DNA of 64,000 nucleotides from Zobellia alginiliquefaciens (GTDB taxonomy: Bacteria; Bacteroidota; Bacteroidia; Flavobacteriales; Flavobacteriaceae): contig NZ_CP119758.1 of the NCBI RefSeq assembly GCF_029323795.1, positions 2,418,001-2,482,000 of the forward strand. Direction: 5' to 3'. The notes beneath the pieces were generated by a model. That model saw nothing but the letters and a program-made list of their open reading frames with translations. It did not search any database and was not told the origin of the DNA. Shown in pieces: positions 18,442-27,235 of the stretch (within the stretch, counting starts at the first letter, position 1; every line of letters starts with the position of its first letter). The translations under genes were made by a program, and so were the position numbers.

Positions 18442-19070
18442 TAGCGAAATATAATTCTTAGAATGGTAATAATCAATAGAACCAACATAAGGGCACTGAG
18501 GATATAATTGCTATTCTGCGAAAACCGGTTTGATTTATGTTCTAGCTTATTGAAATAAACGGTATACATATAAAGCACGGTAAAAGTGCCCGAGCCCGCT
18601 GCTAGAATAAATACAAGAATATCCCAAACCTGAAATTTTATCCAGCCGGAAGCGTTCCACATAATGTTCAGTCCGCTATAATAGGGTATGGTCAATAAAT
18701 TTAACGCGGCCAAAAGTACACCCTTAAAAAAACTGTTCTTTTTACTAACCTTTACGGTTTTTATTTTTTTTGTTTTGTTCTTCTTGGCTGCAATAAAAAA
18801 GTATACCATAAAAAAAGCGAAAACCACTACCGCAATTTTAAGAAGTATATCTACAACTTCAGGGTTTTTATGCAGGAATTTTGAGATGTAAACGGCTATG
18901 GTTGCCTGTAGAATGACCATTATGGCTACTCCCAAGCTAAAAATAATTCCGTTTAGTTTACCTTTTTCTACACTGACCTTTGCGGCGTTCATATTCAAAA
19001 GACCAGGAGGCACTGTGGCCATGAAAGCTGCGGAAAACGTAGCAAAAAAAAGTATCAAAAGATGTTGCAT
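18441..19070 (-). CDS. LysE-family transporter
   Basis: This 209-residue integral membrane protein has six predicted helices. The first helix contains ATVPPGLLNMNAAKVS, the usual LysE/RhtB opening with its conserved PPG. The family exports amino acids or related metabolites. A Lys-rich cytoplasmic loop (KKNKTKKIKTVKVSKKN) separates the two three-helix halves. It lies three bases downstream of trmB and overlaps the alkyltransferase-like gene, so all three are probably one transcript. The substrate is not evident. Confidence 0.85.
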   Translation of the reverse strand: MQHLLILFFATFSAAFMATVPPGLLNMNAAKVSVEKGKLNGIIFSLGVAIMVILQATIAVYISKFLHKNPEVVDILLKIAVVVFAFFMVYFFIAAKKNKTKKIKTVKVSKKNSFFKGVLLAALNLLTIPYYSGLNIMWNASGWIKFQVWDILVFILAAGSGTFTVLYMYTVYFNKLEHKSNRFSQNSNYILSALMLVLLIITILRIIFR

Positions 19071-19073
19071 GGA

Positions 19074-19742
19074 CTAGTGTACCTTGAATTGGATATAGGT
19101 AATGGGTTTGCCTTTTTCAAGATACTGCTTTTCATAGAAAGTCTGAAGTTCTAGAACCTCTTTTGGACTACCTTCATTCTTATATACGTCGTGATTGGCA
19201 TAATTAATTTCTAATCCTAGGCCGTGCAAAAGCCCTAGCGTATAACCGTGCATGAATTCACTATCGGTTTTGAGATGCATAAGACCGTCCGGACGTAGAA
19301 TTTTCTTGTATTTTGCCAAGAAGCTCTCGTTGGTCATGCGGTGTTTGGTGCGTTTGTATTTTATTTGCGGGTCCGGAAAGGTAATCCATATTTCGGAAAC
19401 CTCGTCTTTGTCAAAAAGCTCATCAACCAATTCAATCTGTGTTCTTAAAAAAGCCACGTTTTTAAGGTTGTCCTCTAAGGCGGTTTTTGCGCCACGCCAT
19501 AAACGGGCTCCCTTAATATCTATGCCAATAAAGTTTTTGTTGGGGTCTTGTTTTGCCAAGCCAACGGTGTATTCTCCTTTTCCGCATCCCAATTCCAAGA
19601 CAATAGGGTTGTCGTTGCCAAAAAAGTCATTCCATTTACCTTTCTTCTCAAACCCTTCTTTTACGGCTTCCCGATTAGGTTGAATGACATTAGAAAAAGT
19701 TTCGTTCTCTTTAAAACGTTTAAGTTTGTTCTTGCTTCCCAA
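19074..19742 (-). CDS. trmB: tRNA (guanine-N7)-methyltransferase
   Basis: The 222-residue protein has the SAM-binding motif LELGCGKGEYT, followed by FIGIDIKGARL and the hallmark TrmB motif ITFPDPQIKYKRTKHR, in which other members read FPDPW. It methylates N7 of G46 in the tRNA variable loop. Length and domain order are normal. It follows the PhoR-like kinase gene after 10 bases and precedes the LysE-family gene by three bases. Confidence 0.93.
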   Translation of the reverse strand: MGSKNKLKRFKENETFSNVIQPNREAVKEGFEKKGKWNDFFGNDNPIVLELGCGKGEYTVGLAKQDPNKNFIGIDIKGARLWRGAKTALEDNLKNVAFLRTQIELVDELFDKDEVSEIWITFPDPQIKYKRTKHRMTNESFLAKYKKILRPDGLMHLKTDSEFMHGYTLGLLHGLGLEINYANHDVYKNEGSPKEVLELQTFYEKQYLEKGKPITYIQFKVH

Positions 19743-19752
19743 TAGAATAAAA

Positions 19753-20829
19753 TTAGATTTTTGCTGAGGTAGTGGTCGTGTTCTTGTCTTTCGCTTTTTC
19801 CAAAGTAAAAGAAAATTCCGAACCTACGTCTATTTCACTTTCTACATATATCTTTTCTCCGTGTGCCTCTACAATATGTTTTACTATGGCAAGACCAAGA
19901 CCTGACCCACCTTCACTACGGCTACCGCTTTTGTCTACGCGGTAAAAACGTTCAAACAGGCGTGGTATATGTTGTTTGGGAATACCTTCGCCATTGTCTG
20001 TTACGCGTACAATTACTTTGTTTTTGATGAGGTTTTCTACACTTACCTCGGTAGTGCCATTGGTGTGGCCGTATTTAATTGAATTTACCAAAAAGTTAGT
20101 TACTACCTGTTGTATTTTTTCCTTGTCCGCAAAGACCATTATGGGTTCATCATACTCCATATCAAAAGTGAGTGTGATTTTCTTCTTTGCAGATTTCATT
20201 TCTAAGAGGTCAAAAACATTCTGTATAAGTTCAATAATGTCAAACGGCTCTCTATTAAGATTAAGATCGCCTACCTCTAGTTTTGTAATGAGATCTAGAT
20301 CTTTAACAATGTAAATTAACCTGTCTACGCCCTTATTAGCCCGTTGAAGATATTTGCGACGCACATTTTTGTCGTTTATAGCGCCATCCAAGAGCGTTTC
20401 TATATAGCCTTGAACGGTAAAAAGTGGAGTTTTAAGCTCGTGCGATACGTTACCAAGGAAGTCTTTTCTGTATTCTTCCCTAATTTTTAAGGTGTCTATT
20501 TCTACACGTTTGTCTTGGGCAAACTTCCCTATCTCTTCGGTTAGGGTTTTCATATCGGTCGTTATGGGGCCTGTGCTAATAGATGAGGTTTCCAACATGG
20601 CAACATCATCATAAATCTTTTTAATACGACGATAAATGAACCTTTCTATTCGTATCTGTAAAACAATGAAGGCAATAGGAAATAGTAGTAGGGCAGAAAT
20701 AATGATTGCCGTCCAGTCAAAAGAATTGAAAAGATGTAGGAACAATGCCAAAAGCGATACAAATGCCACGGAGATCATAAAAGAAGACCTTAGCGCAAAG
20801 CGATATGACCTTCTTAGTTTAGCGGACAT
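19753..20829 (-). CDS. PhoR-like sensor histidine kinase
   Basis: The preferred start is the ATG at 20827-20829, giving 358 residues (MSAKLRRSYRF). An in-frame upstream Met at 20895 would add 22 residues with no membrane or domain character. Two membrane helices follow, then a short linker and a HisKA domain with NVSHELKTPLFTVQGYIETLLDGA, typical of PhoR. The HATPase domain has NSIKYG, DNGEGIP and GSGLGLAIVK. No PAS or sizeable sensor domain is present. It is cotranscribed with the PhoB-like regulator upstream. By likeness to PhoR it may respond to phosphate through a partner, but this is not shown by the sequence. Confidence 0.88.
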   Translation of the reverse strand: MSAKLRRSYRFALRSSFMISVAFVSLLALFLHLFNSFDWTAIIISALLLFPIAFIVLQIRIERFIYRRIKKIYDDVAMLETSSISTGPITTDMKTLTEEIGKFAQDKRVEIDTLKIREEYRKDFLGNVSHELKTPLFTVQGYIETLLDGAINDKNVRRKYLQRANKGVDRLIYIVKDLDLITKLEVGDLNLNREPFDIIELIQNVFDLLEMKSAKKKITLTFDMEYDEPIMVFADKEKIQQVVTNFLVNSIKYGHTNGTTEVSVENLIKNKVIVRVTDNGEGIPKQHIPRLFERFYRVDKSGSRSEGGSGLGLAIVKHIVEAHGEKIYVESEIDVGSEFSFTLEKAKDKNTTTTSAKI

Positions 20830-20941
20830 AAGAAAACGGTTTTGTTTGTGCCGAAAAAATGGGTATGTATAATCATGGAACGAGTCACCGCCCAAAATTA
20901 CTACAAAAAAGACGTATAACTTAATTAATAGGCAGACTTAA

Positions 20942-21628
20942 TTAAAGAACAAACTTGTAGCCAACCCCTTTTACAGTCTTAAAATGTTGTTCGCCTATCT
21001 TCTCACGAAGTTTTCTGATATGAACGTCTATAGTACGCCCACCAACAACAACCTCGTTACCCCAGACCCTGTCAAGAATAACTTCTCTTTTGAAAACTTT
21101 ACTAGGTTTGGAGGTGAGTAGGGCCAAAAGTTCAAACTCTTTTCTTGGCAGAACAATCTCTTCGCCGTCGTTAATTATTTTGTATTCCTCTCTGTTAATG
21201 ATAATGTTACCAACGGTTACAATATCATCTTGTGGTGCGTTATCTTCTTTTAACCTTCTTAATAAGGCCTTTACCTTACTCACCAAAACTTTTGGTCTAA
21301 TAGGTTTGGTAATATAATCGTCCGCACCAGCATCAAAACCCGCTACTTGAGAGTAGTCCTCTCCACGAGCGGTTAGAAAGGTAATGATTGAATTTTCTAG
21401 ACCCGCTGTGCTACGAATGGTTTCACAAGCTTCAATGCCATCCATTTCTGGCATCATTACATCTAAGATAATTAAATGGGGTTGTTTCTTCTTGGCCATG
21501 GCAACGCCTTCAACTCCATTCTTGGCGGTAAAGACCTGATAACCTTCGGAAGTTAGGTTGTAGCCTACTATTTCTAGTATATCTGGCTCATCGTCAACAA
21601 GTAATATCTTAATGTCTTTCTTTTTCAT
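20942..21628 (-). CDS. PhoB/OmpR-family response regulator
   Basis: This 228-residue regulator has a receiver domain (VDDEPDILEIVGYNL, phosphoacceptor in ILDVMMPEMDG, Lys in ITKPI) and a C-terminal OmpR-type winged helix (EFELLALLTSKPSKVF, VWGNEVVVGGRTIDVHIRKLREK). It is transcribed ahead of the PhoR-like kinase. The divergent gene is the duplicated lipoprotein, which is followed by a TonB-dependent receptor. This arrangement suggests that the regulator controls that pair. A role in phosphate control fits the nearby phosphatase locus but is inferred. Confidence 0.9.
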   Translation of the reverse strand: MKKKDIKILLVDDEPDILEIVGYNLTSEGYQVFTAKNGVEGVAMAKKKQPHLIILDVMMPEMDGIEACETIRSTAGLENSIITFLTARGEDYSQVAGFDAGADDYITKPIRPKVLVSKVKALLRRLKEDNAPQDDIVTVGNIIINREEYKIINDGEEIVLPRKEFELLALLTSKPSKVFKREVILDRVWGNEVVVGGRTIDVHIRKLREKIGEQHFKTVKGVGYKFVL

Positions 21629-21681
21629 TGGGTCTATAAAGATGGTTAATTCGTCAAAAGTAAAGATAATACCGACATACC

Positions 21682-21742
21682 AACGTCTCTTAACGTTGAT
21701 TTAATATAGTAACGTTAACCTAACCTTATTGCAATAAAGGTT
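21682..21742. promoter_or_regulatory. Repeat-rich control region between PhoB-like regulator and lipoprotein
   Basis: AACGTC at 21682, AACGTT at 21692 and AACGTT at 21711 recur on one strand, the first pair one helical turn apart. They are followed by an imperfect 21-base palindrome at 21722-21742 (AACCTTATTGC with GCAATAAAGGTT). The divergent genes are regulator and putative target, so this is the likely site for PhoB-like binding. No match to the Escherichia coli Pho box can be claimed. Confidence 0.4.
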
Positions 21743-21842
21743 TAACATACGCGTAACTCGACTTTTACCTCACGTGGCTTTATTTGCGGTGTTCAAATTG
21801 AGTATAACTCGTAACATAAAAATGAAGCTAAATACTAACAAA

Positions 21843-24230
21843 ATGAAAAAATTAATTTTCTCTTTATTGACAATCACGTCATTCGCTATTATCTCTTGTA
21901 GTAGTGATGATGGAGGAACAACCCCGACCGATGATGATAATCCAGTGGATCCAGTTGGTGAAGAAATTAGATTATCCGGTATTATTACTGAAGATGAAAC
22001 TTGGGAAGCTGAGAACATTTACATCTTAGATGGCAAAGTGGTGGTTGACGAAGGTGTTACCCTTACAATTGAGCCAGGAACTATTATTAAAGGTGAGCTT
22101 GGTGAAGAAACTCTAGCTTCTGCACTTGTAGTGGATCAAGGTGGTAAGATTATGGCAGAAGGTACTGCTAGCCAACCTATTATCTTTACTTCTATTGAAG
22201 ATGGTATTGAACAAGGTGAAACTACAGGAACTCTTACTACAGCTACTAAGGGCCGTTGGGGTGGTGTTATCATCTTGGGTAACGCTCCTATCTCTGTAAA
22301 CGGAGACCTTCAAACTGCACAGGTAGAAGGTTTGCCTGTTGATGAATCTTACGGACAGTACGGTGGTACTGATACAGCTGATGACTCAGGTGTTCTTAAA
22401 TATGTATCTATACGTCACGGTGGTGTTACAATTGCACCGGATAACGAAATCAACGGATTAACCCTAGGTGGTGTTGGTTCTGGTACGGTTATAGAAAATA
22501 TTGAGGTAATAGCTAACGATGATGATGGTATCGAATGGTTCGGTGGATCTGTAAACGTTACAAATGCTTTGGTATGGGCACAAAGTGATGATGGTTTTGA
22601 TACTGATGAAGCTTGGTCTGGAACGCTTACTAACGGTGTAGTTATTATGGAGGGCGAATCTGGTTCAGGTCTTGAGCTTGATGGTCCTGCAGGTAGTGCT
22701 GCTACTGAAAGTACTGCTTTCACCATGACAGGTATTACACTTATAGGAAACGGAAGTACTAGCAAGTATGCAGATCTAAGAGACGGAACACTTGTTAACC
22801 TTAACAATGTTTTGGCCTATGGTTTCTCTGAAGGTTCTACTGTAAATATCGCTGATGCCGATACTGCTAAAGAGCTTACTGATGGTCGTATCACTTTTGC
22901 TAACTGGGAAATGGTATTGCCAGAAGGAAGCACTATTGCAGATGTTTTAGCTGGTGATGATATTGCAGAAGGAGACGAAACTAAATTTACTGATAACGCT
23001 ACGGCTGTTGGAACAGGAACTACAGGTGCTGATTTAGATGCATTTGCATGGACTGTAGCTGCTAGTGAACAAGCTATTGCTGTTACGCCACAAGGAACTA
23101 CGATTACAAAATCAGGTATTCTTACTTCGGACGAAACTTGGACAGCTGATAACATTTATATCTTAGACGGTAAAGTTGTAGTAGACGAAGGTGTTACTCT
23201 TACAATTGAACCAGGAACTATTATTAAAGGTGAGCTTGGTGAAGAAACTCTTGCGTCTGCACTTGTAGTGGATCAAGGAGGAATGATCATGGCCGAAGGT
23301 ACTTCTGATAAACCAATTATTTTTACTACAGTAGAAGATGGAATCGTTCAAGGAGAAACTGCAAGCACGCTTACCACTGCCACTAAAGGCCGTTGGGGTG
23401 GTGTTATCGTTCTTGGTAAAGCACCAATCTCTGTAAACGGTGATATTGAGACTGCTCAGGTAGAAGGTTTGCCTGTTGATGAATCTTACGGACAGTACGG
23501 TGGTACTGATGCAGCAGATAACTCTGGTGTTCTTAAATATGTATCTATACGTCACGGTGGTGTTACAATTGCACCGGATAACGAAATCAACGGATTAACC
23601 CTAGGTGGTGTTGGTTCTGGTACGGTTGTAGAAAATATTGAAGTAGTTGCTAACGATGATGACGGTATCGAGTGGTTCGGTGGGTCTGTAAACGTTACAA
23701 ATGCTGTAGTATGGGCACAAAGTGATGACGGTTTTGATACTGATGAAGCTTGGTCTGGAACGCTTACTAACGGTGTAGTTATAATGGAAGGTGAATCTGG
23801 TTCAGGTCTTGAGCTTGATGGTCCTGCAGGTAGTTCTGCTACGGAAGCTACGGCGTTCACTATGACAGGTATTACACTTATAGGAAACGGAAGTACTAGC
23901 AAGTATGCGGATCTAAGAGACGGAACCCTTGTTAACCTTAACAATGTTTTGGCTTATGGTTTCTCTGCAGGTTCTACAGTAAACATTGCTGATGCTGATG
24001 CAGCTAAAGAACTTACTGATGGTCGTATCACTTTCTCTAACTGGGAAATGGTTCTTCCTGAAGGTACTACTGTTGCTGATGTTTTAGCAGGTGATGATAT
24101 TGCACAAGGTGATGAAACTAAGTTTACTGACAACGCTAATGGTATCGCAGCTGCAGCTGATGCTTCTGAAGGTGTTGGTGCTGATCTATCTGCTTTTTCA
24201 TGGGCATGGTCTGCTGGTGAATTAGAATAG
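21843..24230 (+). CDS. Lipoprotein with internally duplicated 379-residue beta-helix-like domain
   Basis: The start chosen is the ATG at 21843, giving MKKLIFSLLTITSFAIISC with the lipid-anchor Cys at residue 19. Longer in-frame starts exist at 21774 and 21822. The mature protein is two copies of one domain, each opening with DETW..(D/E)NIYILDGKVVVDEG and TIEPGTIIKGELGEE, with Gly-rich turns and WGGVI(I/V)LG. This looks like a right-handed beta-helix repeat protein of a family usually about 400 residues long, so this one is doubled. The family often sits beside a TonB-dependent receptor, as here. It is probably surface-exposed and highly expressed. The ligand is unknown. Confidence 0.85.
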   Translation: MKKLIFSLLTITSFAIISCSSDDGGTTPTDDDNPVDPVGEEIRLSGIITEDETWEAENIYILDGKVVVDEGVTLTIEPGTIIKGELGEETLASALVVDQGGKIMAEGTASQPIIFTSIEDGIEQGETTGTLTTATKGRWGGVIILGNAPISVNGDLQTAQVEGLPVDESYGQYGGTDTADDSGVLKYVSIRHGGVTIAPDNEINGLTLGGVGSGTVIENIEVIANDDDGIEWFGGSVNVTNALVWAQSDDGFDTDEAWSGTLTNGVVIMEGESGSGLELDGPAGSAATESTAFTMTGITLIGNGSTSKYADLRDGTLVNLNNVLAYGFSEGSTVNIADADTAKELTDGRITFANWEMVLPEGSTIADVLAGDDIAEGDETKFTDNATAVGTGTTGADLDAFAWTVAASEQAIAVTPQGTTITKSGILTSDETWTADNIYILDGKVVVDEGVTLTIEPGTIIKGELGEETLASALVVDQGGMIMAEGTSDKPIIFTTVEDGIVQGETASTLTTATKGRWGGVIVLGKAPISVNGDIETAQVEGLPVDESYGQYGGTDAADNSGVLKYVSIRHGGVTIAPDNEINGLTLGGVGSGTVVENIEVVANDDDGIEWFGGSVNVTNAVVWAQSDDGFDTDEAWSGTLTNGVVIMEGESGSGLELDGPAGSSATEATAFTMTGITLIGNGSTSKYADLRDGTLVNLNNVLAYGFSAGSTVNIADADAAKELTDGRITFSNWEMVLPEGTTVADVLAGDDIAQGDETKFTDNANGIAAAADASEGVGADLSAFSWAWSAGELE
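21976..23072 (+). repeat. Intragenic tandem repeat, copy 1
   Basis: This is the first half of the lipoprotein gene, repeated with an exact offset of 1137 bases (379 codons). The DNA is identical over about 100 bases around 22391-22490 (against 23528-23627). Elsewhere it differs mainly at third codon positions, a patchy pattern that suggests gene conversion or a fairly recent duplication. Confidence 0.9.
23113..24227 (+). repeat. Intragenic tandem repeat, copy 2
   Basis: This is the second half of the lipoprotein gene, aligned to copy 1 at an offset of 1137 bases without gaps over most of its length. It ends at the stop codon with an altered tail (SAGELE). Confidence 0.9.
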
Positions 24231-24264
24231 TTGCAACGCACTAGAAGAATATAAAAAGAAAAAT

Positions 24265-24300
24265 GTCCAAAGGCTTTGATTTTAAGCCTTTGGACTATTT
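24265..24300 (+). terminator. Rho-independent terminator or attenuator after the lipoprotein gene
   Basis: GTCCAAAGGCTT (24265-24276) pairs perfectly with AAGCCTTTGGAC (24284-24295) around a 7-base loop, and TATTTT follows. It separates the lipoprotein from the TonB-dependent receptor and would lower receptor expression relative to the lipoprotein. Confidence 0.85.
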
Positions 24301-24335
24301 TGTTAATAATTGAGCACTATATAAATTAACATAAA

Positions 24336-27152
24336 ATGCTGAAAAAAATACTCTTTGCAACTACCCTTGTTCTCGCACAATGGTGTTTTGCTCAAACCGG
24401 GACCATATCAGGGAAAATGATGGACGGTGAGTTTAATGATGTACTTCCGTTTGCCAATATCTTGATAAAGGGAACCACCATAGGAAGCTCCTCCGATTTT
24501 GATGGGGTGTATGCCTTGGAGGTTGAGCCCGGTAAGTACACAGTTTCGTTTTCATATATTGGTTACACATCCAAAGAAATTACCGATGTAGTTGTTGAAG
24601 CTGGTAAGGCTACTGAAGTGAACGTAACACTTCAGCCTGCTTCCGCTCAGTTAGATGAAGTAGTTGTGACAACTACAGTAAGCAAGAACACGGAAGCATC
24701 GGTTTTAAACCTTCAAAAAAATTCGGTTAACCTTATGGATGGGTTATCGTTAGAGGCTATAAAAACTACTGGGGCTAGTAATATTGCCTCGGCTATTAAG
24801 AGTGTACCAGGGGTATCGGTGCAAGAAGGAAAATATGTGATTGTAAGAGGTTTGGGGGATCGTTATACCAAATCTATTTTAAATGGAATGGATATACCAG
24901 GTTTGGATCCGGATAAAAACACGGTTCAGATGGATATATTTCCTACCAATATTCTAGAAAATGTAATCGTTCTAAAATCTGCCGCAGCGGAATTGCCTGC
25001 TGATTTTACCGGGGGTGTGGTAAACGTGGTTACCAAAGATTTTCCTGCTCAGAAACAGATGTCTTTTTCTGCGTCTGTGGGTTATAATAACAATATGCAC
25101 TTTAAAGATAATTATTTATCCTACGAAGGTGGTGGAACTGATTTCCTTGGTTTTGATGATGGTACAAGAGAGTTGCCTATTTCTAAACAGGCGGTTATTC
25201 CAAGCCCATCTTCTTCGGAGAATGAAAATTTAGAGGGTATTACACGTTCTTTTGAAAAAACTATGGCCACGGAACGGCAAAATTCGAAACCCGATTTTAG
25301 CCTAGGTTTTAGTTACGGAAATCAATTTGACGTAGGTGATAACAAACTTGGTTTTATTGCATCTTTAGATTATAAAAACACCACTACTTTTTACGAGGGC
25401 TTTGAAAACGGTATCTACCAAAAAAACCCTGAAAGTGATGTTAACGAACTACGTTTTGATAGAAGGCAAGAAGGGGATATAGGTTCTAATAACGTATTGG
25501 CATCTATTTTAACGGGCTTGTCTTATAAAACGGGCAAATCTAAGTACCGTTTAAACTTTCTTCACATTCAAAATGGAGAGTCAAGAGCGGCACTTTATGA
25601 TCAAGAAACACAAATTTCCAATTCTATTGAAGTAGTTAAGGATAACCTTGAATATACACAGAGTTCGGTAACTAACTTATTGCTTTCTGGTAAACATACG
25701 TCTGAGGATGCTTCGTTTGTTACAGAATGGAGTTTGTCACCCACTTTGGCCAAAGTTCATGATAAGGATATAAGGTTGAGTACTTTTATTGTTGAACCTA
25801 ATGGTTTCTCTATAAGTCCTGATGCTGGTTTTCCTCAACGTCTTTGGAGAAATCTTGAAGAAACCAATGCTGTAGGAAAAATTGATTTTTCTAAGAGTTA
25901 TGAAATGTTCGGCAACAAGTCTATGTTGAAATTTGGTGGTCTTTACAGTTACAAGCAAAGAGAGTATGATATTCAAAACTATAGAATTCGTTTCTTTGAT
26001 TTTACAACAGCGGACCTAAACGGTGACCCGGATTTAATTTTGGCAGATGAAAATATATGGAGCTTGGATAATAATTCTGGATCTTATTTTAGCGGTAACT
26101 TTCAGCCAGCTAACAACTACGATGCAGAACAGAATACCATTGCGGCATATCTTTCCAATGAGTTTAAATTTTCGGAGAAGTTCCGTGCTATCCTTGGCTT
26201 AAGAGCTGAGCAGTTTACAACGTATTTTACAGGTCAAAACAATACAGGTAGTGAAATCTATGATAATGAAAAAACCATAGATGAACTTGATTTCTTTCCT
26301 TCTGCAAATTTAATTTACGGATTTAAGGAAAATATGAACTTTAGAGTTTCATATTCAAGAACTACGGCTCGTCCAAGCTTTAAAGAACTTTCAGTAGTTC
26401 AAATTACAGATCTTTTAACGGGTACACTTTTCATAGGTAATTTAGATTTGGTTCCTACCTATGTTGATAATTTTGACTTCAGGTATGAGGTTTTTGGAGA
26501 CAGGGCTCAGATGTTGGCTTTCAGTAGCTTTTATAAAAAACTAAAAGATCCTATTGAGATAGTAGCTTACAGTAACGTAGCGCCTAATCAGATTACGCCT
26601 CGTAATGCCCCTTCTGCTGATATATTTGGATTAGAATTTGAAGCGCGTAAGAATTTTGGATTTATTTCTGAGTCACTTAGTAACTTAAGCGTAAACTTAA
26701 ATGTCTCTGTTATTGATTCTAAAATTGAAATGGCAAAAGGTGAGGACCAAGAATATGAAACTAGACTTGCTTTTGCTAGAGATGGTGAAACAATTGAAGA
26801 AACGAGAGAGCTGCAAGGGCAATCTCCTTACCTAGTAAATGTGGGTATAAACTATAATAACAGGGAAACTGGATTTGAAGCCGGAGCATTTTTTAACGTT
26901 CAGGGCAAAACGTTACAAGTTATTGGTTTTGGTCAAAATGCTGACGTTTATACGCAACCTTTCAATAGTTTGAATTTCAATATATCTAAGGCCTTTGGAG
27001 AGGAGCAACGCTCTAAAGTAAGTTTTAAAGCGAACAACATTCTTGGTGATGATCGTGAAAGTCTTTACGAATCTTTCGGAGGAATTACAAACCGTTACTC
27101 TTACAGGGATCCGGGTGTATCATTCTCTTTAGGATATAGCTTATCATTTTAA
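24336..27152 (+). CDS. TonB-dependent outer membrane receptor with N-terminal carboxypeptidase-regulatory-like domain
   Basis: This 938-residue protein has a signal peptide ending LAQWCFAQ, a carboxypeptidase D regulatory-like domain (about 22-108, GTTIGSSSDFDGVYALEVEPG), a plug domain (about 125-235, VIVRGLGDRYTKSILNGMDIPG) and a C-terminal barrel ending VSFSLGYSLSF, with the terminal Phe of an outer-membrane beta signal. It is not of the SusC type. It imports an unknown ligand powered by TonB-ExbBD. It follows the duplicated lipoprotein after a terminator hairpin, so the pair probably forms a receptor with a surface lipoprotein partner. Confidence 0.92.
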   Translation: MLKKILFATTLVLAQWCFAQTGTISGKMMDGEFNDVLPFANILIKGTTIGSSSDFDGVYALEVEPGKYTVSFSYIGYTSKEITDVVVEAGKATEVNVTLQPASAQLDEVVVTTTVSKNTEASVLNLQKNSVNLMDGLSLEAIKTTGASNIASAIKSVPGVSVQEGKYVIVRGLGDRYTKSILNGMDIPGLDPDKNTVQMDIFPTNILENVIVLKSAAAELPADFTGGVVNVVTKDFPAQKQMSFSASVGYNNNMHFKDNYLSYEGGGTDFLGFDDGTRELPISKQAVIPSPSSSENENLEGITRSFEKTMATERQNSKPDFSLGFSYGNQFDVGDNKLGFIASLDYKNTTTFYEGFENGIYQKNPESDVNELRFDRRQEGDIGSNNVLASILTGLSYKTGKSKYRLNFLHIQNGESRAALYDQETQISNSIEVVKDNLEYTQSSVTNLLLSGKHTSEDASFVTEWSLSPTLAKVHDKDIRLSTFIVEPNGFSISPDAGFPQRLWRNLEETNAVGKIDFSKSYEMFGNKSMLKFGGLYSYKQREYDIQNYRIRFFDFTTADLNGDPDLILADENIWSLDNNSGSYFSGNFQPANNYDAEQNTIAAYLSNEFKFSEKFRAILGLRAEQFTTYFTGQNNTGSEIYDNEKTIDELDFFPSANLIYGFKENMNFRVSYSRTTARPSFKELSVVQITDLLTGTLFIGNLDLVPTYVDNFDFRYEVFGDRAQMLAFSSFYKKLKDPIEIVAYSNVAPNQITPRNAPSADIFGLEFEARKNFGFISESLSNLSVNLNVSVIDSKIEMAKGEDQEYETRLAFARDGETIEETRELQGQSPYLVNVGINYNNRETGFEAGAFFNVQGKTLQVIGFGQNADVYTQPFNSLNFNISKAFGEEQRSKVSFKANNILGDDRESLYESFGGITNRYSYRDPGVSFSLGYSLSF

Positions 27153-27174
27153 ATTTTTGGACACAGTATCATTT

Positions 27175-27201
27175 AAAAACCCCGCAATTGCGGGGTTTTT
27201 T
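27175..27201. terminator. Bidirectional terminator between TonB receptor and acyltransferase genes
   Basis: CCCCGCAATTGCGGGG (27180-27195) is a perfect palindrome flanked by AAAAA and TTTTT, so it has a U-run in both directions. It serves the two convergent genes. Confidence 0.92.
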
Positions 27202-27235
27202 ATTTCCAATTAAACTGTAGGGTTTTAAACTGTTT

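Noticed and set aside
22415-23944. Repeated 130-codon open frames on the minus strand (22415-22807 and 23552-23944)
   Set aside because: They are antisense to the duplicated lipoprotein and repeat only because that gene does. They show no start context or domain.
15297-27165. TTTTGGACAC found both before the NtrC-type regulator and after the TonB receptor gene
   Set aside because: The second copy sits next to a terminator downstream of a gene, without a dyad. Two hits of ten bases in AT-rich DNA are not enough for a shared site.
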